Below are positions 59,901 to 64,000 of a stretch of DNA of 64,000 bases, one piece after another. The first letter of the stretch is position 1, and every line of letters begins with the position of its first letter. A model generated the notes under the pieces. The model was not told the origin of the DNA. It made no database searches and saw only the letters and a list, made by a program, of their open reading frames with translations. Origin of the DNA: Meandrina meandrites (Eukaryota; Cnidaria; Anthozoa; Scleractinia; Meandrinidae); assembly GCA_963693305.1 (NCBI GenBank), contig OY855904.1, positions 48,773,761 through 48,837,760 of the forward strand, written 5' to 3'. A program made the translations under genes and the position numbers.

Positions 59901-62269
59901 CGTTATACCGGGGCATCTCTATAAAGGGGGTTTGTAATGTCGCAGTTTCACTGTGCCATCTGTGATGGACTAGCATCCAATCCGGAAGGAATATCAGCAC
60001 CGCTAGACTCCTTATGTTAGAATATGCGTTTGCTTGGTAGGCCTTTAAACTTGAAGAATAATTTTCTTATACTTTTAAACGTACAATAGCTTTTTCACTA
60101 TCTTCTTTTTTGAAAAGAAGCAATTGCAAAATCTGGCATGCATGCAAACGGATCTGAAAGTTCACTCGAATTAAATTTCTCAGTCTGTACAATAGCAGCA
60201 GCTGACCGTTATTCCACTTTTCTTTCCATTTCATCAGTTCGATACGTCCATGTACGAGGACGCTCCTGGAACAACAGTGACTCGCCTGTTGCAAGTTCCA
60301 CAGTATGTCGTGCTGACTGCGTCTGAGGTCATGTTCTCTGTGACTGGTTTGGGATTTGCTTACTCGCAGGTGAGTGGCAACCTGTTTCACCTACAAACGC
60401 TTTTTACTTCGGTTTTCTGACTTAAAAAATCAAAGTGAGTTTTAACTCTATTTAGACTGGGCCTTTTCTAGTTCCCGGACTTCTCATCCCCCCTCCTCGT
60501 TCCCCACCCCACCCCATTCATCTCTTTACTTAACAAGTCGATAACAAGGCAATGGTAATTTAGACCTTCAGATCGGAGTGCGAGTACGACTTTTCAAACC
60601 TAGTGTTTATGCTGTCTATTATCGCGTTTTACTCCAATCTCGTACCGATAGTTTCCTTTTCAACTGGTCAGCAACAGGGAGGGGTGAGGGCTCTGGGACC
60701 TTAACTGGATTAAAATATGAAAGTCGTATTTGGACTCGATCTCGTACTCCAATCTGAAGGTCTAAAGCTTGGATGAGGTACAATGCACCCACAAATTTTG
60801 GTTCGACGATTATGATTTCATATCTTGCTACGACGGTTTGTTTGCTGTAGGTTGTATTTCAATAGTGACGGGCAGAGATTCGCTGTTCGTAAATGTGTTG
60901 TGCTTTCTATTTCAGGCTCCTAACAGCATGAAGTCTGTTCTTCAGTCGTTCTGGCTTTTAACCGTCGCTGGCGGTGATCTTATTGTAGTCATTTTGTCTT
61001 CCGTTATGCCGGCTATTGGAGTGGTAAGTCGGAAGCGAATTACTAGACGGACTATGATAAAAAAATATACCCTCTCTCTATGAAAACATTATGTCAGAAA
61101 ACATAACCGGCGATTGTCAAAACGCTCAAAAGCCGTTAGTTCAAAGCCTAACAGATGACCTATGAACTCTGGAGTAAGTCTTCTTTTAGCGACTGGGGCG
61201 AACTTAGAGGTCGCGGCATAGGAAAGTTTTAATCATTTAAGTTTCATGTCTGTTCCTCTCTTACAATGCTTACAATCTCAGTGCATACTTGTGTTAGAAC
61301 TGTTAGAAACGGATGCGCTGAAAAAACAGATTAACAGCGGGGGCAGCTGTAGTGTCAACTATCGCTAGTGTATACTTGAGTTGATTAAGAGAGAACTCGG
61401 CGGTGTGTAAGGAACTTTGGCATATTCTTGTATCTTGCTCCAAAAGCCGGAAGACTTCAAAATAAATATTTCTGCTGGAAATTAGAGAATACAGTGGAGA
61501 GCTCCAAGGGAAGCGAAAATTAGTTCGAGAATTCGAGAAGGGCGAGACATGGGCGATAAAACTGCAGTGTTCGAATGAAGGAAGGAAAACTGTTTTCCGT
61601 TCGAGTTTTCGGCAGGCTAGAGAAATCGGGATTTTGCTGTAACTATTAAGTAATTTTTATTGCTGGAAATAACTGTTACCCATTATTTTGTTCTGAGCAT
61701 TAACCTTAAGAAAGTAATAGGGCGGGGGGGGGGGGGGGGGGGTGGGGGTTGCACGCATACTACTACTGACTATGCTAAATAGTTCAGCGCCAGCTTATAA
61801 CGTATACCCAAGGCACTGATTTGTCGCTTTTTCACTAGAAACGCTATTTTAGACATTCTGGTAGAATTTTTGCACTATTATAGATACGGTCATTACAACA
61901 CTTGACGGTAATTATTTTGGCCGACCCATATTTTGAAGCCATTTTTTTGCATGCCCCCCCCCCCCCTCCCCATACCCAATTCTCATCAGCCCCCACTACC
62001 TCATAAAAAGTAAACAGTCCCTAAAGGCGGGAAGATGGTTTCATTTTTTCCCTTTCATTTTCTTGCAGGAAAAAGAAATGTTCTTGTACGGAGGCCTGAT
62101 GGGAGTGATTGCCATCATTTTCGGAATCATGTCGTACTTTTACAAGTATGTGACTCCCGAGGAACTTGGAGAAGATGCGAAAGATGAAGAGAAAGAAAAC
62201 CTGGACTTGAATGGGATCCCGCTGGAGGATCGCTCACCAGACAACGATGAAGATAACAGTAAAGTTTAA
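47980..62269 (+). CDS. SLC15-family proton-coupled oligopeptide transporter (PepT1/PepT2-like)
   Basis: Major-facilitator plasma-membrane symporter for di- and tripeptides. Exons: 47980-48026, 48435-48519, 48691-48832, 49441-49527, 49974-50073, 50446-50536, 51044-51121, 52229-52311, 52491-52571, 53364-53453, 53828-53872, 53991-54023, 54402-54490, 54600-54681, 55207-55332, 56138-56302, 56741-56793, 57072-57209, 58943-58997, 59530-59616, 60238-60369, 60916-61023, 62069-62269. They join in frame; from ATG 47989 the product is 728 residues (human PepT1 708, PepT2 729). Seen: ExxERFxYY at 29-37, YH at 62-63, ADSWLGKYR, GNIKPCLAAFGGDQF, Trp295 in QQGSSWTLQA, a large TM9-TM10 extracellular domain with NxS/T sites, Glu612 in SEVMFSVTG, and an acidic tail. 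His289 replaces the Asp usual in FDQQG. The first exon is uncertain: read from ATG 47989 it needs acceptor 48437; the other open frame (AEDEDHSANCC...) uses 48435 and needs an unseen upstream exon. Confidence 0.92.
48118..48258. mobile_element. 141-bp element with TAGCCTG-type ends, exact 9-bp duplication
   Basis: ATTTTCAAA lies on both sides (48109-48117 and 48259-48267). Ends are TACCCTGCGAAGAAAGCGTT and, reversed from the right, TAGCCTGTGTAGCGAGCGTT. The interior is rich in GTGCGAG and CGCTCGCGCG. It belongs with 13553-13642 and 20144-20347. In the first SLC15 intron. Confidence 0.75.
48877..49103 (+). repeat. Tandem duplication of an approximately 110-bp unit
   Basis: Two diverged units contain GGTGGTTCTAACTT, an AATGAAAGCT segment and TTGAGCAG(ag)TACTTTCATG(T/C)GGT. 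In the third SLC15 intron. Confidence 0.6.
49616..49697. repeat. (TTCG)n microsatellite
   Basis: About twenty uninterrupted GTTC/TTCG units in the fourth SLC15 intron. CpG-containing and GC-neutral. Confidence 0.95.
49722..49795. repeat. (CAGT)n microsatellite
   Basis: About eighteen CAGT units starting 25 bp after the TTCG tract, separated by degenerate TTCATTCG and ATCC units. Confidence 0.95.
52964..53166. mobile_element. TACCGTAAAATTCCG-ended element, copy 2
   Basis: Starts TACCGTAAAATTCCGGTTAT. The portion from about 53090 (TGTTGATCGAAATACGTTTT, AATAAAGCAACATTTAGCTC) is the reverse complement of the interior of the copy at 41697-42008. Contains a 24-base G run (53051-53074). The right end is lost. 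Confidence 0.55.
54090..54240. mobile_element. Degenerate pogo-like fragment
   Basis: Contains AAAATCGGTTCGA, TCGAGTTATCGCGAG and GGTTCGAGAAATC segments, like the ends of the element at 57598-58393. A similar fragment is at 61494-61645. Confidence 0.45.
56330..56550. mobile_element. Fragment of the GGACGGACC MITE family
   Basis: Shares TTTGCAAACAATTTTTTTCA and the following TTTTTCAT then a C run with 43405-43462. Its left end is unclear. Contains the C run 56523-56538 in an SLC15 intron. Confidence 0.5.
56578..56650. mobile_element. Small foldback with GTTCCCAGGCT arms
   Basis: GCCTGTTCCCAGGCTCTTTC on the left and, reversed, TTAGTTCCCAGGCTGTGTTC on the right. The CCCAGG motif resembles the 53-bp foldback at 24687. 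Confidence 0.4.
57543..57567. repeat. (TA)n microsatellite
   Basis: Twelve TA units, 30 bp before the pogo-like element. Confidence 0.85.
57598..58393. mobile_element. 796-bp non-autonomous pogo/Tigger-like element
   Basis: Flanked by TA on both sides. Ends are CAGTCGACTCCCGATAACTC and its exact inverse. Subterminal repeats of GGTTCGAGTTA(T/G)CG occur several times at both ends, likely transposase binding sites. No transposase gene. In the intron between SLC15 exons 18 and 19. Confidence 0.75.
59146..59282 (+). repeat. Degenerate minisatellite with GCGCGGGAAAAC units
   Basis: Four to five imperfect units of about 30 bp containing GCGCGGGAAAAC and ACCGGT or CCGGTGGCA, in the intron before SLC15 exon 20. 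Confidence 0.55.
59960..60012 (+). mobile_element. Short SINE family A fragment
   Basis: CTGTGATGGACTAGCATCCA-ATCC matches the family A body. The head and tail are missing. Confidence 0.5.
61494..61645. mobile_element. Degenerate pogo-like fragment
   Basis: Begins CAGTGGAGAGCTCCAAGGGA and contains GGGAAGCGAAAATTAGTTCG and AAATCGGGATTTTGCTGTAA, related to the 57598 element and the 54090 fragment. Confidence 0.45.
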
Positions 62270-64000
62270 CACACCTTAGCTTTTTAGGGACCTTGATTCG
62301 TTTCGTTATTATTTTGTAGACGTTACCAGCCATTTTACATTGATTCTCAGATAGATTCTTCACAGCCCTCTATTTTTTCTTATTTTTTTTGTTTTCGATC
62401 CATCGTTGACGCGAGGGAACTAGACGCCAGCACAAAACAGAAGGCGTGTAGTTTATTGAAAATACTCGTGTGTAAACGTTCGTACCCCAGGAGTGTACTT
62501 CTGTAATTGCCCAAAGAGCAACAATGCGCCGACAGTGGAAATTAGTCACGTGAGAATCACCTGAAAGTACGTCGCGTTGTTAAGCAACCCTCTGACCAAA
62601 ACCACAGGCTCAGACATTTCTTGCAGGACGCGACATCGAGTTGTAAACGAATTTGTTTGCCACACCTGCCAACTAAACATTTTTTTAGCTAAACTTGTGG
62701 TTTAAACTAAAACAAACTCAAACTCCATATGCTTCAATGGGTAACGTACGTTTATACACAAGACACGCTTACAGCTGAAAACTCTTTTTTTTTTCAAAAC
62801 AACGAAGCTTTCTTGGTCCATTTTAGGCACTGCATTGTGTATTCATAAAGGGAAATCATTAAAAACAGTGACGAGATAGAAATGGATGATTATCGGTAGA
62901 TAGAGAAGTTTATAAACCACAAGCGGGAACGAGAATTTTATTTCATAGTCATGCTTTGTTTATATTAGTCAGATTTATGCTAAAAGGTAACCAATTTCTC
63001 TTTCGTTAACAAGCTGTGAGACCGCGTGGAGTCTTGCTTTTCTCGCTTTTCTTGTGGAGCGAGAAACGAAAAAAGCTGCTTGAAAACTGGAAGCGAGGTG
63101 GATGAGAAAAAATCTCCCTCCTTGGCTCCAGTTTTCGCCTTCGTCTTCTTTCTCATTTTTCGCTTCTGGCTCCTGGGGCTTTCAGTCATCGTTTAACTGC
63201 ATACCCATTAGTTTTTATGCAGCTAAGTCCGTCGCGTCCTTTCTTTGACGAGCATGGATCGCGAGGAAGATCCTGGGAACGAGTTAGTAGCGACAGAAGT
63301 TCACAGAACGCTTTGAAGCCAAAAGCCATGACGTCATGAGTAAGCGGGCTGCTCCCAGGGTCCTCTAGGGACGAGGTTGCAGGGCATAACTGGGTACTAG
63401 GCTGGGTTTTTTTATCAATAGGAGAAAATGCCATAGATTAGTTAAGATCCAGCCGCTTTTTTATAACTCACAACTGAGATCAAAGCTTTTGTTGCACGCA
63501 TGTCACTGAATTGTATTTTAGCAATTATCATTTTAGATCAATAATGTACTTTTTATAAATCCTGTGTATAAAACTAGAAAATAAAAATGGTGGATTATGC
63601 TGATTACCAACTTTTGCACTTCTTTTGTTGTTACAGTCAGCTGTACAAACAGCTATTTCGAGAAACGTTGTCGGAAAAAAAGCAGACAAGTGCACAGGAC
63701 AACACCGAAAGGTAGTATGGGTAGAAGTGTTGAGCTACTGCACTAATGAGATATAACGACAAAATAAACGCGAATTTGCACGTTTTTTTTCTCTTCAAAC
63801 ATTTGGAAACAAGGTACGTTAAGCCACTCTGAATTTTATAAGAATTTTCTCAGTCAAAGACGCGACAGTAAAAGTAAAGCTACAGATATAGGCCTCCTGA
63901 GAGGAACTGACAAATTCTCCACGCGCAAAAATACAAACTTGTACATTTTCTCTGGGCCAATAATAATAGGGTCACATATGCAAAATTCCAGTGAATACCC
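62270..64000 (+). other. 3' flank of the SLC15 gene
   Basis: Should contain the 3' UTR. AATAAA at 63582-63587 and 63757-63762 and ATTAAA near 62859 are candidate poly(A) signals, none decisive. 63250-63405 holds fragments with CCTGGGAACGAG and GGGTACTAGGCTGG, related to the foldbacks at 24687 and 12489. One candidate exon lies at 63636-63711. Confidence 0.4.

Overview
The window looks like nuclear DNA of an animal, most likely an anthozoan cnidarian such as a stony coral. This is inferred from content, not from a search. The protein-coding genes are spliced with GT-AG introns and have clear animal orthologues. A bacterial-looking but eukaryote-resident TPR-CHAT protein is present. The non-coding DNA is packed with short inverted-repeat elements, tRNA-derived SINEs, non-LTR retrotransposon remains, microsatellites and long G or C runs.

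Layout. (1) 409-11559, minus strand: the first ten coding exons of an ER protein disulfide isomerase, PDIA3/ERp57. Its 3' end lies off the left edge, and its introns carry SINEs, foldback elements and a repeat rich in ATTATGCGGA. (2) 11560-16175: a repeat-filled intergenic stretch with a TTA-flanked miniature element, a 90-bp near-perfect palindrome flanked by 9-bp direct repeats, and a SINE with a 13-bp target duplication. (3) 16176-19667, minus strand: a single-exon gene for 1163 residues, with about fourteen 40-residue TPR units followed by a CHAT caspase-like domain whose His and Cys are intact. (4) 19727-28096: transposon-rich, with a second tRNA-type SINE, a 120-nt sequence resembling 5S rRNA on the minus strand, a 5'-truncated LINE on the plus strand and a frameshifted LINE on the minus strand sitting in another repeat. 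(5) 28375-40060, plus strand: a complete 15-exon ELL transcription elongation factor gene (514 residues). An ETS site and a perfect CArG box lie 120-140 bp before its start codon. (6) 40061-47979: repeats, including a nested pair in which one element lies inside another with a 9-bp target duplication. (7) 47980-62269, plus strand: a 23-exon SLC15-type proton/oligopeptide transporter of about 728 residues, whose first exon is uncertain. (8) 62270-64000: 3' flank with one candidate exon of unknown gene.

The genes do not form a functional cluster. PDIA3 folds glycoproteins in the ER, ELL stimulates RNA polymerase II elongation, the SLC15 protein imports di- and tripeptides, and the TPR-CHAT protein is a probable protease or signalling protein of unknown role. 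The most distinctive signals are a family of short foldback elements with TAGCCTGCG-like ends and 9-bp target duplications (three copies, two with exact duplications), the TPR-CHAT gene itself, the 5S-like sequence, and the serum-response-like promoter of ELL.
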